Assembly: GCF_004771275.1 (NCBI RefSeq)
Contig: NZ_RQEV01000003.1
Span: forward strand, 558,001-622,000
Direction: 5' to 3'
Source: Leptospira fluminis
GTDB taxonomy: Bacteria; Spirochaetota; Leptospiria; Leptospirales; Leptospiraceae
Length of the DNA: 64,000 nt
The notes below the pieces were generated by a model. That model searched no databases. It saw only the letters and a program-made list of their open reading frames with translations, and had not been told where the DNA came from. This document shows positions 1 through 11,520 of this stretch, one piece after another. The translations under genes and the position numbers were made by a program. How positions within the stretch are numbered: the stretch's first letter is position 1; every line of letters begins with the position of its first letter.

Positions 1-674
1 CGGGAAAATGGTCTCACACAGACCGCTTCGTTATCGGTTCCGAGAAAGGGGGTCCAGCCCAAGAAGTTGTTAAGAATGCGCAAGGTAAGGTCATCTATAC
101 GGCGAAATATTCGTACGATGAGTCAGGTAAATTACTTCGCGAAGATTATATAACTCAAGAAGGTAAATCGGACGGATTTACCAAATTTACCTACAAGGAT
201 AAGAAAATTCAGAAGGAAGAACTCTTCGACAAAGATGGAAAAAACGTAGAAATGAAAAGCTTCCTCTATGACAAAAGCGGGATCCTTTCTTCCGTAGAAC
301 TCTTCGACCAAAACTCCAAATTAATATTAAAGTGTACGATCTTATCTTGGGGGGAGAACGGGCTCGTAAAAGACGGACAAACCGATTGGGCCGACTCCAA
401 AGAGATCGAACGTTTTTCCGTGGTTAAAGACGCGAACAAGCCGGGACTTTATCAACAAAACATATACAATGAAGATAAGCAGCAAGTGGCATCGACGGTT
501 CTTACCTTCGATTCCCGGGGGAAACTCGTAAGTCGCATGAACGTTCAGGGAGACTTGGAGCGCTTGAATAGGATGGTGTGGGACGATAAAAATCGCCTAC
601 AGCAATTCACCTTCCTGGTTAAACAGGGAGACAAATGGACTCTCGAAAAAACGCATGAGCTAGTTTATCGCTGA
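1..674 (+). CDS. YD-repeat-like protein, 5' end missing
   Basis: The reading frame beginning at base 3 is open from the window edge to a TGA at 672-674, so about 223 C-terminal residues are visible and the start lies outside. The protein is built of short repeated units of the form aromatic-D-x-x-G-K-L (YDESGKL, FDKDGK, YDKSG, FDSRGKL, WDDKNRL), which resemble the YD/RHS or MORN-like repeats of bacterial surface and toxin proteins. No catalytic domain or toxin tip can be seen; the C-terminus ends within the repeat-like region. It is followed by a good terminator, so it ends its transcription unit. The function is unknown. An internal ATG at 252 exists, but the continuous upstream frame with the same repeat pattern argues against it as the real start. 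Confidence 0.75.
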   Translation, partial: GKWSHTDRFVIGSEKGGPAQEVVKNAQGKVIYTAKYSYDESGKLLREDYITQEGKSDGFTKFTYKDKKIQKEELFDKDGKNVEMKSFLYDKSGILSSVELFDQNSKLILKCTILSWGENGLVKDGQTDWADSKEIERFSVVKDANKPGLYQQNIYNEDKQQVASTVLTFDSRGKLVSRMNVQGDLERLNRMVWDDKNRLQQFTFLVKQGDKWTLEKTHELVYR

Positions 675-718
675 TCTTTTCTTAAGATTTACCGTTCGGA
701 CTTTATTCGGATAAACTC

Positions 719-750
719 GCCCGTGATGAATGCACGGGCATTTTATTTTC
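719..750 (+). terminator. Rho-independent terminator of the first gene
   Basis: A 7-bp perfect stem, GCCCGTG (719-725) with CACGGGC (733-739), closes a 7-nt loop and is followed directly by ATTTTATTTT. It lies 45 bp after the stop codon of the YD-repeat gene. Confidence 0.8.
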
Positions 751-785
751 ATAGCAGCGATCGGAAGAATGAGGCCCCATCGCTC

Positions 786-801
786 CGTTTCATGTGAAAC
801 G
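786..801. other. parS-like centromere site 1
   Basis: The 16-mer CGTTTCATGTGAAACG matches the bacterial parS consensus TGTTTCACGTGAAACA at 13 of 16 positions and keeps both GTTTCA/TGAAAC half-sites. It lies in the non-coding gap between the first gene and mnmG, 33 bp from a second, better site. Confidence 0.7.
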
Positions 802-833
802 TTTTTCCTAGATTTTCCGGAAACGAATCTTGC

Positions 834-849
834 CGTTTCACGTGAAACA
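834..849. other. parS centromere site 2
   Basis: The 16-mer CGTTTCACGTGAAACA matches the parS consensus TGTTTCACGTGAAACA at 15 of 16 positions. ParB-family proteins bind this sequence to load the segregation complex, and parS sites usually sit within a few tens of kb of oriC. This one is about 4.3 kb from dnaA and next to mnmG, a common neighbour of parAB in bacteria. parA and parB themselves are not in the window. Confidence 0.85.
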
Positions 850-912
850 AAGGGCTGGCAAAACCCTTAAAAACGCGCTCCCAAACTTAGTGAAAAATTC
901 CTTATCGAACTT

Positions 913-2799
913 TTAAACAGGATTCGGTCTTTTACCCTTAATGTAAAAAAGGAGCATATCTATATCGCTCGGATCGACACCTGAAATCTGAGAAGCCTTT
1001 TCAAGATTTAAAGGACGATGCTTATTTAGCTTTTGAATCGCTTCCTTTTTTATTCCGGGAATTTGCTCGTATTCGATATCTTCCGGGATCGCTATTTTCA
1101 TAAATCGATTCTTCCACTCTATCGTTTCCTGCTCCCGCTTGATATAGCCTTCGTATTTTACTTCCATTTCTATCACCTTCCTGTCTTGGGCGGTGAGAAA
1201 TTCGGAATCAGGAACCATAAACGAGATATCTTCGAAAATTATCTCCGGACGTTTTAAAAAAGAATCCAATTTGGATCCATACTTGAATCCCTGGATCGAC
1301 TTTCGTTGCAATAAAGATTCGAATTCCGGAGTCGGCTTCAGCGGTAGAGATTGTATTTTTCCTTTAACTTCATAAATACGCGAATATTTTTCACGCATCT
1401 TCCCGTAAGTTCCTTCATCTACTAGGCCCATTCTAAACGCATACTGCATCAATCTTTGGTCGGCATTGTCTTGCCTAAGTAGCAATCTATGTTCGGCTCT
1501 GGAAGTGAACATCCGATACGGATCTTCCACTCCTTTATGTACTAAGTCGTCGACCAAAACGCCGATATAAGATTCGTTTCTAGAAAACAAAATCGGATCC
1601 TCGCCTCTTAAAGAAGCAAGTACGCTATAAGCCGCAACTAGTCCTTGGGCCGCAGCTTCTTCATAACCCGTTGTGCCGTTAATCTGTCCGGCATGATATA
1701 ATCCGCGGATCTTTTTCGTTTCAAGAGTGGGCTTTAATTCCGTCGGATCCACATAATCATACTCGATCGCATATCCCGGACGAAGAATTTCCGCTTCTTC
1801 AAGACCCGCTATGGAACGAACCAGCTTCCATTGGACCTCCTCGGGCAAACTCGTAGATACTCCGTTGAGATAGATTTCCTGAGTATCGTATCCTTCGGGC
1901 TCTAGAAAAACCTGATGCCTTTCTCGATCCGCAAATCGAACGATCTTATCTTCGATGGAAGGACAGTAACGAGGACCGGTAGATTTTATCTGGCCAGAAT
2001 ACATCGGAGACAGATGGATATTTTCACCGATCAGTTTATGTGTGTTCTCGTTTGTGTAAGTGATGTAACAAGGAATTTGTCTTCTCGAGATCTTATCCGT
2101 GCTAAAGGAAAAAGGGGAAGGATCGGAATCTCCTTCTTGCACGGTCATCACCGAAAGATCCACGGAGTTCATATGGATTCTCGGAGGAGTTCCCGTTTTC
2201 AATCTTCCTAATTTCAATTCGTACTTAGCAAGAGAGCGGGAAAGACCTTTGACGGTCGGCTCGCCGAATCGCCCGTTTTCTTTTTGATACGTTCCGATAT
2301 GAACGATCGAAGAAAGAAACGTGCCCGTAGTAAGAATAATATGATTCGAATAAATTTCGAATCCTCTACCGGTTCTCACTCCTTGGATACGATCGTCTTC
2401 GATAAGCAAGTCTTCTACTGTATCCTGTCGAATGGAAAGATTGCGAATGGATTCGAGGGTGTGCTTCACCTTGAGCTGGTATTCCTTCTTTTCCGCTTGT
2501 GCACGCGGCGCCCAAACGCTCGGACCTTTCGAAGTATTCAGCATTTTGAATTGGATTCCGGTCGCATCTATGACCTTACCCATGAGTCCGCCTAGAGCAT
2601 CGACCTCCCGAACCATGTGACCCTTCGCAATTCCTCCGATCGCCGGATTGCAGGACATTTGTCCGATCGTGTCCAAGTTCATAGTGATAAGTAGAGTCTT
2701 GGCGCCTCCTCTCGATGCGACATAGGCCGCCTCGGCTCCTGCATGACCTGCCCCTACAACGATACAATCGAACAGATTCGGAAAGAAGGAAGTTTTCAT
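913..2799 (-). CDS. mnmG: tRNA uridine-5-carboxymethylaminomethyl modification enzyme MnmG (GidA)
   Basis: MnmG is the FAD- and NADH-dependent partner of MnmE; together they make the cmnm5 or nm5 group on wobble U34 of certain tRNAs in the cytoplasm. The N-terminus carries the dinucleotide-binding motif [12 protein letters not shown], followed by the family signatures [11 protein letters not shown] and [10 protein letters not shown]. The C-terminal helical region has the usual repeat ending in a Ser-Asp-Ile segment. From the ATG at 2799 the protein is 628 aa, the normal family length. This start has AAAAGGAT just upstream, whereas the longer frame from 2835 adds 12 residues absent from homologues. 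The gene is divergent from ilvE. No mnmE lies beside it in this window. Confidence 0.95.
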   Translation of the reverse strand: MKTSFFPNLFDCIVVGAGHAGAEAAYVASRGGAKTLLITMNLDTIGQMSCNPAIGGIAKGHMVREVDALGGLMGKVIDATGIQFKMLNTSKGPSVWAPRAQAEKKEYQLKVKHTLESIRNLSIRQDTVEDLLIEDDRIQGVRTGRGFEIYSNHIILTTGTFLSSIVHIGTYQKENGRFGEPTVKGLSRSLAKYELKLGRLKTGTPPRIHMNSVDLSVMTVQEGDSDPSPFSFSTDKISRRQIPCYITYTNENTHKLIGENIHLSPMYSGQIKSTGPRYCPSIEDKIVRFADRERHQVFLEPEGYDTQEIYLNGVSTSLPEEVQWKLVRSIAGLEEAEILRPGYAIEYDYVDPTELKPTLETKKIRGLYHAGQINGTTGYEEAAAQGLVAAYSVLASLRGEDPILFSRNESYIGVLVDDLVHKGVEDPYRMFTSRAEHRLLLRQDNADQRLMQYAFRMGLVDEGTYGKMREKYSRIYEVKGKIQSLPLKPTPEFESLLQRKSIQGFKYGSKLDSFLKRPEIIFEDISFMVPDSEFLTAQDRKVIEMEVKYEGYIKREQETIEWKNRFMKIAIPEDIEYEQIPGIKKEAIQKLNKHRPLNLEKASQISGVDPSDIDMLLFYIKGKRPNPV

Positions 2800-2913
2800 A
2801 TATCCTTTTAGACTCATTTCCCAAGTCCTACCCACGTTACCGGTGGATTAGTCGACAGCTAAACAGGGGAAAAGAATCATGTAATCATTAATCTCCTTTC
2901 AGGTTCCTTGTAC

Positions 2914-3840
2914 ATGCCCGAATCCATCAAGAAACTCTCTTATTTCGAGGGGAAAATCGTCCCCGAAAACGAAGCGAACATTAATATCAAAACCCATGCA
3001 CTCCAATATGGAACTACGGTTTTCGGAGGAATCAGAGGTTACTACGACGAAACTTCGGATGATATTTACGTTTTCAGGCTGTTAGATCATTATCGGAGGC
3101 TGGTGAATTCCACGAAAATCATGCAGTTGAAATGCGATAAGACTCCGGAGCAACTGCGCGACATCACTTTGGACTTGTTGAAGCAATCCGGATATAAAAG
3201 GAACATCTACCTTCGTCCTTTCGTTTATACTTCCGCCTTGCAACTATCGCCTCGCTTCCACGACGTACCTACGGAAATCGCAATTTATGTTCTGGAACTG
3301 GACGACTATCTGGATACGAAAAAAGGACTTACTACCATGGTTTCGAGCTGGAGAAGGTTCGATGATACCGTGATCCCGACTCTTTCCAAAGTTTCAGGAG
3401 GTTACGTCAACTCCGCGCTAGCAAAGTCCGAAGCGGTACAAAACGGGTACGACGAAGCGATCTTCTTGGACGGAAGAGGTTTCGTAAGCGAAGGCTCTGC
3501 CGAAAATATCTTTTTAGTGAGAGAAGGAAAAATCCTAACGCCTTCCTTGTCTTCTTCTCTTTTAGAAGGGATCACAAGAAGATCCGTTCTTCAGATCGCA
3601 AAAGATTTAGGATACGAAATCGTAGAACGGGACATCACAAGAAGCGAACTTTATATTGCGGACGAAATATTCTTTTCCGGCACGGGTGTTCAGATCGCTT
3701 GGGTAAGTCAGGTAGATCGGCGGACGATCGGATCCGGGAAAATCGGGCCGATCACTCAAAAACTACAAACCACTTTTTTCGATCTGGTAAAGGGAAAGAT
3801 TCCCGACTACAAACACTGGTTGACTCCCGTTTACGCGTAG
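2914..3840 (+). CDS. ilvE: Branched-chain amino acid aminotransferase (class IV PLP enzyme)
   Basis: This is a 308-aa fold-type IV PLP aminotransferase that would interconvert Leu, Ile and Val with their 2-oxo acids. Visible family features are HALQYGTTVFGGIRGY near residue 25 (active-site loop), the Schiff-base lysine region SKVSGGYVNSALAKSEA, the cofactor-phosphate region EGSAENIFLVREGKI, and SLLEGITRRSVLQIAKDLG. D-amino acid transaminase or aminodeoxychorismate lyase share the fold, but the length and the EGSAENIF and GITR signatures fit IlvE best. Translation may start at ATG 2914 or at an in-frame TTG at 2908, two codons earlier; AGG at 2901-2903 could serve either. holB follows after 15 bp, so the two may be cotranscribed. 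Confidence 0.88.
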   Translation: MPESIKKLSYFEGKIVPENEANINIKTHALQYGTTVFGGIRGYYDETSDDIYVFRLLDHYRRLVNSTKIMQLKCDKTPEQLRDITLDLLKQSGYKRNIYLRPFVYTSALQLSPRFHDVPTEIAIYVLELDDYLDTKKGLTTMVSSWRRFDDTVIPTLSKVSGGYVNSALAKSEAVQNGYDEAIFLDGRGFVSEGSAENIFLVREGKILTPSLSSSLLEGITRRSVLQIAKDLGYEIVERDITRSELYIADEIFFSGTGVQIAWVSQVDRRTIGSGKIGPITQKLQTTFFDLVKGKIPDYKHWLTPVYA

Positions 3841-3855
3841 TATTCCAATCTAGAT

Positions 3856-4803
3856 ATGAGCATCGGCTTTCAGCTGGAAGAAATTCGAGGTCAGGAAAAA
3901 GCCCTCGTATTTCTAAAAAAATACGCGAATCGGCCGAACCTAATCCCACCCTTACTGATCTTTCACGGACCGGAAGGTACTGGAAAAGAATCCGCAGCGG
4001 AAAGATTCATCAGGCATTCGCTTTGTTTGGAAGGTAACTCCTGCGGAGTTTGCGCTTCCTGCAAAGCGTTCATGCATCATTCACATCCGGATATCGTATG
4101 GTTTCCTCCCGATAAAAATAAACAGATCTCCATCGGGAACGAAGAAAATCCCGAAGAGTTTACGATACGTTGGTTGATTCGAACTAGGCTTTATTATAAA
4201 CCTCATATATCGAAGTTAAGGTTTATCGTAATACCCGAGGCCGGAATGATCGGTAACGAAGCGGAAACGGCACTTTTAAAGAGTCTGGAGGAAGCCCCCG
4301 CGTTTACTCGGTTTCTTTTCTTGGTGGACTCCCTCGAATCTCTGAAAGAGACGATTGTGAGCCGGGGCGTCTGCATTCCTTTCGAATATCTACCTCAAAA
4401 AGTCGTCCAAGAATTACATCGCAAAGAAGAAAAAGAATATTTTACATTCCAAGGGGGCAGTATGAAAACCTTCGACTGTCCCAAAGAAGCACTGGATTTA
4501 ATCATTTCTAAAGTACGGGATAAAGTTTTCACACCTTTACATATATTGCATCTCGAGGAATGGATTATCGATTATAAGGACGATCATCCGGAATGGAAAG
4601 AAGGATTTTCCTTTAAGGATCTACTGGATTTAGTCGGACTTGTTCTATTGCAGGAATTTTCGAAAACGCAGGTTGAAGAAAATTTTCCCAAGCTCGATGC
4701 TATTTTCAGATTCAAAAAAGAACTGCATGAAAGAATTCACGGTCAGGAAAACATCATCCTGTCCAAACTCATGCACGAGCTGAGTCTCTTAGCCGCAAAA
4801 TAA
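3856..4803 (+). CDS. holB: DNA polymerase III delta' subunit (clamp loader)
   Basis: This is a 315-aa clamp-loader AAA+ protein that would work with DnaX and HolA to load the beta clamp. It has a Walker A motif (GPEGTGKES) near residue 38, a four-cysteine zinc module (CGVCASC plus the preceding Cys of SLCLEGNSC) as in DnaX/HolB, the ALLKSLEEAP segment typical of HolB, and a sensor-1/SRC-like SRG motif around residue 173. Delta' is usually ATPase-inactive; here Walker A is intact, but the Walker B acidic pair is replaced by a hydrophobic strand ending in PEA, which fits HolB rather than DnaX. It follows ilvE and lies just upstream of the dnaA leader. Confidence 0.88.
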   Translation: MSIGFQLEEIRGQEKALVFLKKYANRPNLIPPLLIFHGPEGTGKESAAERFIRHSLCLEGNSCGVCASCKAFMHHSHPDIVWFPPDKNKQISIGNEENPEEFTIRWLIRTRLYYKPHISKLRFIVIPEAGMIGNEAETALLKSLEEAPAFTRFLFLVDSLESLKETIVSRGVCIPFEYLPQKVVQELHRKEEKEYFTFQGGSMKTFDCPKEALDLIISKVRDKVFTPLHILHLEEWIIDYKDDHPEWKEGFSFKDLLDLVGLVLLQEFSKTQVEENFPKLDAIFRFKKELHERIHGQENIILSKLMHELSLLAAK

Positions 4804-5164
4804 ATTCTCCGTTCTAATTAGCCGGTAAATCAACATCGGTTCGTCTGCCATTTTCGTAAGATAATTACGGTTTATAGCTCTATATTCGTTTAACAATGAT
4901 TAGGTTTTACTACTCGAATCTTTGCTATATAAGAAAGGGACATAATTTTTTATCTATCGCCAATCTCATTCGTTTTTACTAAGCTTTCTCGAACGATTTC
5001 CGAATTTTCATTTGTAGGCGACCCTCCTCGGAAAAATAGTGTATTCTCGTCGGAGGGTATTTTCTTTCTCCGACTTCTCCTATTTTACATTCCGGCGTAT
5101 CCAACTTTTAAAAAGAAAACGACCGGGGATCGCGAATTTAAAACTCAAGGAAGGAGTGTTTTGC
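4804..5164 (+). other. Non-coding leader upstream of dnaA (361 bp)
   Basis: No gene is supported here. The first part is AT-rich. A hairpin, ACCCTCC (5021-5027) with GGAGGGT (5052-5058), spans a 24-nt loop and is followed by ATTTTCTTT; it could be a terminator after holB or a structured dnaA leader. I find no DnaA box with one mismatch or fewer to TTATCCACA, which makes this gap a weaker origin candidate than the dnaA-dnaN spacer. Confidence 0.5.
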
Positions 5165-6472
5165 TTGGACACAAGCTGGAAGCGTATACTAGACGAAGTT
5201 TCTAAAGAAATTCCGCCTACTTATTTCGATAAATTCATTTATACGCTCCAGTTAGATAGCTTGAGCGATCAAAAATGTATCCTGATCGCACCGTCTTCGA
5301 ATATCAAAACACATGTAGAAAAGAAATACCAAATTTACATAGAAGATGCGATTTTTAAAACGATAGGTACTCGGATTCCTGTCGAACTCGTTTTGGAATC
5401 TTCGGGAACTTTAAAGACAGTTCTAAACGAAAATTTCAGAGGCGGTTCCTATTCCTTTAATCCTGATTATAGTTTTGAAAACTTTGTAGTGGGAAATTCG
5501 AATCGTCTCGCTTACAGCGCGGCTATCGACTGTGTTCGCAGCCCTGCCGAAATCAATCCGTTGTATTTGTTCGGCAAAGTGGGAGTGGGCAAGACTCACC
5601 TTCTCCATGCGATCGGATCCGAAATACTAAAAAAAGATCCTTGGAAAACGGCTTACTACGTAGACATAAAAACGTTCATGAGCGAATTCTTATTCGCGCT
5701 ACAATCTCGCGAAGCTATAGAATCCTTTAAAATCAAGTACCAGTCGTACAATTGTCTTCTAATAGATGATATTCAACTTCTGAATACCGGCGCGGAAAAA
5801 ACTCAGGAAGAATTCTTTACGATCTTTAATTTTCTTTTCGAGAGGAAAAGACAGATCGTAATTGCGTCGGATCGGCCTAGTTCCGAATTGCCGATCCAAG
5901 ATCGGTTAAAATCCAGATTCGTAACCGGAGTCCAAGCCGACATCCAACCTCCCGATCGCGAAATTCGAATCCGGATTTTGGAAAGACAAGGTAATGTTTT
6001 AAATCTCGGTCTTTCCACGGAAGCGGTGGAATTGATCGCCGATTTGATCCAAGACGATACGAGAACTCTTTTAGGCGCTTTGAACGATTTAGCTCTGCAC
6101 AAACGCGCTTTTTCCCATTTATTTTTTACCGCTTCGATGATCGAAGAAATCCTGAAGAACAGAATTTTCAGAAAGAAAAACCTTCAGTTAAGCCAGGACA
6201 AAGTCATCGAATACGTTTCTTCCTTATACAATCTGGATCCTAGAGAAATCATGGGAAAGAGCCGTAAAAAAGAACTCATCATCCCCAGGCATCTCTGCAT
6301 GTTCATTCTTCACAAATGCTATCGTATGAACAAAAGTCAGATTGGTCGAATTTTTGGGGGAGAGCATACGACGGTGATCCATGCCGTTCGTAAAATCGAA
6401 TCTTTGATGAAAGAAGATAAGAATTTCTCCAGTAAGGTAGAAGAAATTCTAATGCGCTTCCAGTTCCAATGA
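5165..6472 (+). CDS. dnaA: Chromosomal replication initiator protein DnaA
   Basis: DnaA binds DnaA boxes at oriC and opens the duplex. The 435-aa product has the N-terminal DnaB/DiaA-interaction domain (W-x-x-I-L-x-E-V), a short linker, the AAA+ domain starting at [12 protein letters not shown] with Walker [11 protein letters not shown] and Walker [10 protein letters not shown], the sensor/box VII region [18 protein letters not shown], and the domain IV helix-turn-helix with the signature [15 protein letters not shown]. The frame stays open upstream to 5039, but the best start is TTG 5165, with AAGGAAGGAG 8 nt before it; an in-frame GTG at 5156 overlaps that Shine-Dalgarno sequence and is less likely. 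The length is close to the roughly 443 aa I recall for L. interrogans DnaA. Confidence 0.97.
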   Translation: MDTSWKRILDEVSKEIPPTYFDKFIYTLQLDSLSDQKCILIAPSSNIKTHVEKKYQIYIEDAIFKTIGTRIPVELVLESSGTLKTVLNENFRGGSYSFNPDYSFENFVVGNSNRLAYSAAIDCVRSPAEINPLYLFGKVGVGKTHLLHAIGSEILKKDPWKTAYYVDIKTFMSEFLFALQSREAIESFKIKYQSYNCLLIDDIQLLNTGAEKTQEEFFTIFNFLFERKRQIVIASDRPSSELPIQDRLKSRFVTGVQADIQPPDREIRIRILERQGNVLNLGLSTEAVELIADLIQDDTRTLLGALNDLALHKRAFSHLFFTASMIEEILKNRIFRKKNLQLSQDKVIEYVSSLYNLDPREIMGKSRKKELIIPRHLCMFILHKCYRMNKSQIGRIFGGEHTTVIHAVRKIESLMKEDKNFSSKVEEILMRFQFQ

Positions 6473-6798
6473 ATTCCCTATCGATGATACGTACAAAATC
6501 AGAGAAATGAGTGTAGATAAACTATCAATAAACTCTGATTTGTATGTGCTTAAACTATTAATAAGACATAAAAACAAATTACTGTCCCTTATATTCAAAA
6601 AAGGCACCGCTATTATTACAGAGAATCCGGAGTTTTTTCCAACCTCTGGAAATTGTTCTTTTCAATATAAATGCGACATATTTCCTTATTCTCTAAAGCT
6701 ACATAGTTTTTTTACATATTAACAAGTACAACTACAACAACAATATATATAGAAGTACCTTTATACAAAGCTAACGCATTTAAAAGGGAGTAAGTAAA
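6473..6798. other. Candidate oriC: AT-rich dnaA-dnaN spacer
   Basis: This 326-bp gap is markedly AT-rich compared with its surroundings and holds no convincing gene. It contains a DnaA-box-like TGTAGATAA (6512-6520, one mismatch to TGTGGATAA on this strand), two near-identical 14-mers 33 bp apart (6518-6531 and 6551-6564), long A/T runs suited to unwinding, and a triplet-phased tract AAC AAG TAC AAC TAC AAC AAC AAT (6721-6744) directly before ATATATAG. The location next to dnaA is the usual one for bacterial origins. The assignment is inference; box number and quality are low by E. coli standards. Confidence 0.6.
6518..6564 (+). repeat. Pair of 14-bp direct repeats in the origin candidate
   Basis: TAAACTATCAATAA (6518-6531) and TAAACTATTAATAA (6551-6564) differ at one base. 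Their starts are 33 bp apart, about three helical turns, so a protein bound to both would sit on the same face. The first copy overlaps the end of the DnaA-box-like TGTAGATAA. Confidence 0.7.
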
Positions 6799-7920
6799 TT
6801 GAAGATCAAAGTGAATACATCCGAATTTTTAAAATCGATACACGCAGTCGAAGGAGTTATTTCCGCTAGGGAAATTCGTTCTATATTATCAAATCTTAAA
6901 CTTGAAGCCGAAGGGTCTATGGTCTCAATTTCCGCAACCGATTTAGAAATCTCGATAAAGACTTCTTTGAATGCGGAAGTTCAACAACAAGGAAGTGTTT
7001 CTCTTCCCGCAAAGCAGTTGTCTAGTATTTTCAAAACGATTCACTTCGAGGAAACTTCTCTTACTAAAGAAGATAGCGATTCCGATTCGAGCGTAACATA
7101 TATTACGGACGCCACCCAGAAGAACGATTATAAGACCAAGTTAAACGGTATGGATGCGGATGAAATCAAAACGATCCCGAAAGTGGATGGAGCTTTGATT
7201 TCGGAATTTCCCACCGCCTTGTTGGGAGAAATGATACGTAAAACGGGATATGCCATCGCACATGAGGACCAACGTTATATCTTTAACGGTTTGTATATGG
7301 TTCCGAAACAGGATAGACTGATCTTTGCGGTCACCGACGGAAGGAGACTTTGTAAGATAGAAAGGAATCTTCCTTCCCCTTTGATGTTCAAAGATCCGGT
7401 TATCATTCCTGCAAAAGCGATACGGGAAATTTCCAAGATGATTACGACTGCCGAAACCGGTAAGATCGGAATTGTGGATAATCAGATATACGTTACCGCA
7501 AATCAGGCCGAATTACTTTGTAAATTGATAGAAGGCAATTTTCCGAATTACGAACAAGTCATTCCGAAAAGTTCCAAATTTTCCGCATCTATCCCTAAGG
7601 AGAATTTTCAAATCTATCTTAGGCAGGCTCTTATCGCCGCCGAGGAACCGACTCGACAAATACGTCTTACTTTTTCCAAGGACAATCTGAACTTCTACGC
7701 GCAGACGCAAGGCGTAAACGAAGTCAGTATAAATATGCCTATAGAATATTCCGGAGAAGAAATTACCGTCGCTTTTAAAGGGGAATATTTGTCCGACGTC
7801 TTTAAATCCATCGATGATAACGAATTTAAGATAGAATTCAGCGATTCAAGTTCTCCGGTAGTATTCAAAGACCCGTCGGATCCGGACTTTATTTCCGTGA
7901 TTATGCCGATGAAGATATAA
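6799..7920 (+). CDS. dnaN: DNA polymerase III beta subunit (sliding clamp)
   Basis: The 373-aa product is the ring-shaped processivity clamp. It shows the three-fold repeated clamp architecture of the family, beginning [14 protein letters not shown], with the central [11 protein letters not shown] and [12 protein letters not shown] segments and the conserved C-terminal ending [13 protein letters not shown] (here SVIMPMKI), which forms the hydrophobic partner-binding pocket. Translation starts at TTG 6799, with AAAGGGAG 9 nt upstream. It lies just downstream of the origin candidate and 12 bp before recF, so dnaN, recF and the DUF721 gene probably form one transcript. Confidence 0.97.
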   Translation: MKIKVNTSEFLKSIHAVEGVISAREIRSILSNLKLEAEGSMVSISATDLEISIKTSLNAEVQQQGSVSLPAKQLSSIFKTIHFEETSLTKEDSDSDSSVTYITDATQKNDYKTKLNGMDADEIKTIPKVDGALISEFPTALLGEMIRKTGYAIAHEDQRYIFNGLYMVPKQDRLIFAVTDGRRLCKIERNLPSPLMFKDPVIIPAKAIREISKMITTAETGKIGIVDNQIYVTANQAELLCKLIEGNFPNYEQVIPKSSKFSASIPKENFQIYLRQALIAAEEPTRQIRLTFSKDNLNFYAQTQGVNEVSINMPIEYSGEEITVAFKGEYLSDVFKSIDDNEFKIEFSDSSSPVVFKDPSDPDFISVIMPMKI

Positions 7921-7932
7921 AACGGCTCCGCG

Positions 7933-9039
7933 ATGTTTTTACGAAGCCTTAGGCTTCTGAATTTCAGGAACCATGAAAACGTCAGCCTCGAATTCGATTC
8001 GAGATTGGTTTTTTTCGTAGGTGAAAATGGAGAAGGAAAGACGAACCTTCTCGAAGCAATAGCTCTGCTTTCCTGGTTGAAAAGTTTTCGGGAATCCGAA
8101 GACGGAAATTTAGTCCGCTGGGAATCGGACGGCTTTTATTTAAAGGCGGAAGTGGAATCCGACCATAAAGTCGACTTTATAGAAATCGGATATTCCAAAA
8201 GGCCTACTGTCAGAAGAAAGCTAAAATTCAATCAGGAAGAAATCAAAAAAAGATCAGATTTGATCGGAAAATTCATAACCGTTTTGATGACACCTCTCGA
8301 TTTACAGATCGCAGAAGGAGGACCATCCGAACGGAGAAGATTTATAGACGGTCTTTTATCCTCCATTGACAGGGATTATCTTAACGACCTGATCGACTAT
8401 AATAAGATATTAAAACATAGAAACGCTTTGTTAAAATCCGGATCGAAAGATGCGGGACTCTATTCTATTTGGGATTCCAGGCTGGTGGAAAAGGGCGTAT
8501 CTGTTCACGAAAAAAGATATAAATTGATAAACGACTTCGATGGAATTTATCGGCAAAATCTGATAAAGCTTAGCGGAGGTAAAGACGAACTGTTTATCAA
8601 GTATAAACCCAGTTTTTCCGATCCGGACGACTTTAAAACCCGACTACAAAGAAATTTCTCAAGAGATCAAAGATTAGGATACACCTCGGTAGGCGTGCAT
8701 AGGGATGATATCTTTATCGGCATAGATGATAAGGACATAACGGAATTCGCGTCCCAGGGACAAAAACGAAGTACCGTCATCTCTCTAAAGGCTGCGTCTT
8801 TTGAATACTACCGTAAGACCTTGGATATTACACCGGTGCTCCTTATAGACGACGTCATACGGGAACTCGATGTTAAGAGAAGGGAATATTTCGTAGAATT
8901 AGTCCTGAACGCGGGGCAGGCTTTCTTTACCACGACGGATTTAGAAGGGATCTCGGAATACGTAGGCAAACTTGCCCATGAAAAACAGATTTTTTCGGTA
9001 GATAAGGGAATCGTCCATGCCTACGACAAAAGGGCCTGA
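7933..9039 (+). CDS. recF: DNA replication and repair protein RecF
   Basis: RecF is an SMC-like ATPase that loads RecA at single-strand gaps. The 368-aa protein has Walker [15 protein letters not shown] at about residue 30, the ABC signature region [17 protein letters not shown] (a variant of S-Q-G-Q) and Walker [12 protein letters not shown]. Length and order match the family. It starts at an ATG 12 bp after dnaN and its 3' end overlaps the DUF721 gene by 23 bp, which suggests translational coupling. Confidence 0.95.
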   Translation: MFLRSLRLLNFRNHENVSLEFDSRLVFFVGENGEGKTNLLEAIALLSWLKSFRESEDGNLVRWESDGFYLKAEVESDHKVDFIEIGYSKRPTVRRKLKFNQEEIKKRSDLIGKFITVLMTPLDLQIAEGGPSERRRFIDGLLSSIDRDYLNDLIDYNKILKHRNALLKSGSKDAGLYSIWDSRLVEKGVSVHEKRYKLINDFDGIYRQNLIKLSGGKDELFIKYKPSFSDPDDFKTRLQRNFSRDQRLGYTSVGVHRDDIFIGIDDKDITEFASQGQKRSTVISLKAASFEYYRKTLDITPVLLIDDVIRELDVKRREYFVELVLNAGQAFFTTTDLEGISEYVGKLAHEKQIFSVDKGIVHAYDKRA

Positions 9040-9487
9040 AGAGCCCGAAAAAATCGAAATAAGCGATTTAAAGGACTTACTCGAGGATTTGGGTTGGTCC
9101 GAAGAAAATATCCATTCTCAGGTTTCGCTTAGAACGATTGCCCAAAGATGGTCAGATATCGTAGGTCCGATTTTTTCTTTGGAATCGGAACCTCATTCCA
9201 TTTCGGGTGATACTTTAATCATAATAGTCTCTCATGCTGCGTATAAACAGGAACTGTTCTTTTTGAAGCAAAGGATATTATCTCACTCGAAACGATTGTT
9301 AGGAATGGGTGTGTTAAGAGCGATACAGGTTCGGATCGGAAATTTATCCCAAAAAGAAAGAAGAAAGACCTTCTCGGAGGCCCCTAAGACGGGATTGGTA
9401 GGGAAAGACGACTTGCTTAAAATCCTGGAAAAAGAGACCGATCCGATTGCAAAAAAGCGTCTTTTGGAACTGATAGAATACCTTTAA
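9017..9487 (+). CDS. DUF721 protein, probable DciA-like helicase loader
   Basis: The 156-aa protein carries a DUF721/DciA domain in its central part (residues about 35-110): a helix with W-x-x-I-V-G-P, then [17 protein letters not shown] and a final basic beta segment. In most bacteria lacking DnaC/DnaI, DciA proteins of this family load the DnaB helicase at the origin. The position right after recF and before gyrB is the classical one for this gene. The first 30 residues are acidic and charged and look unstructured; the domain does not have the extended tail seen in some DciA proteins. It overlaps recF by 23 bp and ends 89 bp before gyrB. Confidence 0.82.
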   Translation: MPTTKGPEEPEKIEISDLKDLLEDLGWSEENIHSQVSLRTIAQRWSDIVGPIFSLESEPHSISGDTLIIIVSHAAYKQELFFLKQRILSHSKRLLGMGVLRAIQVRIGNLSQKERRKTFSEAPKTGLVGKDDLLKILEKETDPIAKKRLLELIEYL

Positions 9488-9561
9488 TCGAACTCTATTC
9501 TTTCCCTATACCAGAACGAATTTCCTTGCCTCCCTAGCGTTTTCGAGAAAACTATTCCTAG

Positions 9562-11490
<1,929 letters not shown>

Positions 11491-11520
11491 AAAATAGAAA
11501 GACAGGAGATCTAAAAGCGA

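Noticed and set aside
5039..5164. N-terminal extension of the dnaA frame from GTG 5039
   Set aside because: It has no Shine-Dalgarno sequence, is Arg/Phe-rich, runs through the leader hairpin and does not match the normal DnaA start, whereas TTG 5165 has a strong site.
6507..6722. Open frame of 71 codons inside the dnaA-dnaN spacer
   Set aside because: No good ribosome-binding site, AT-driven composition, and it lies across the repeats of the origin candidate.
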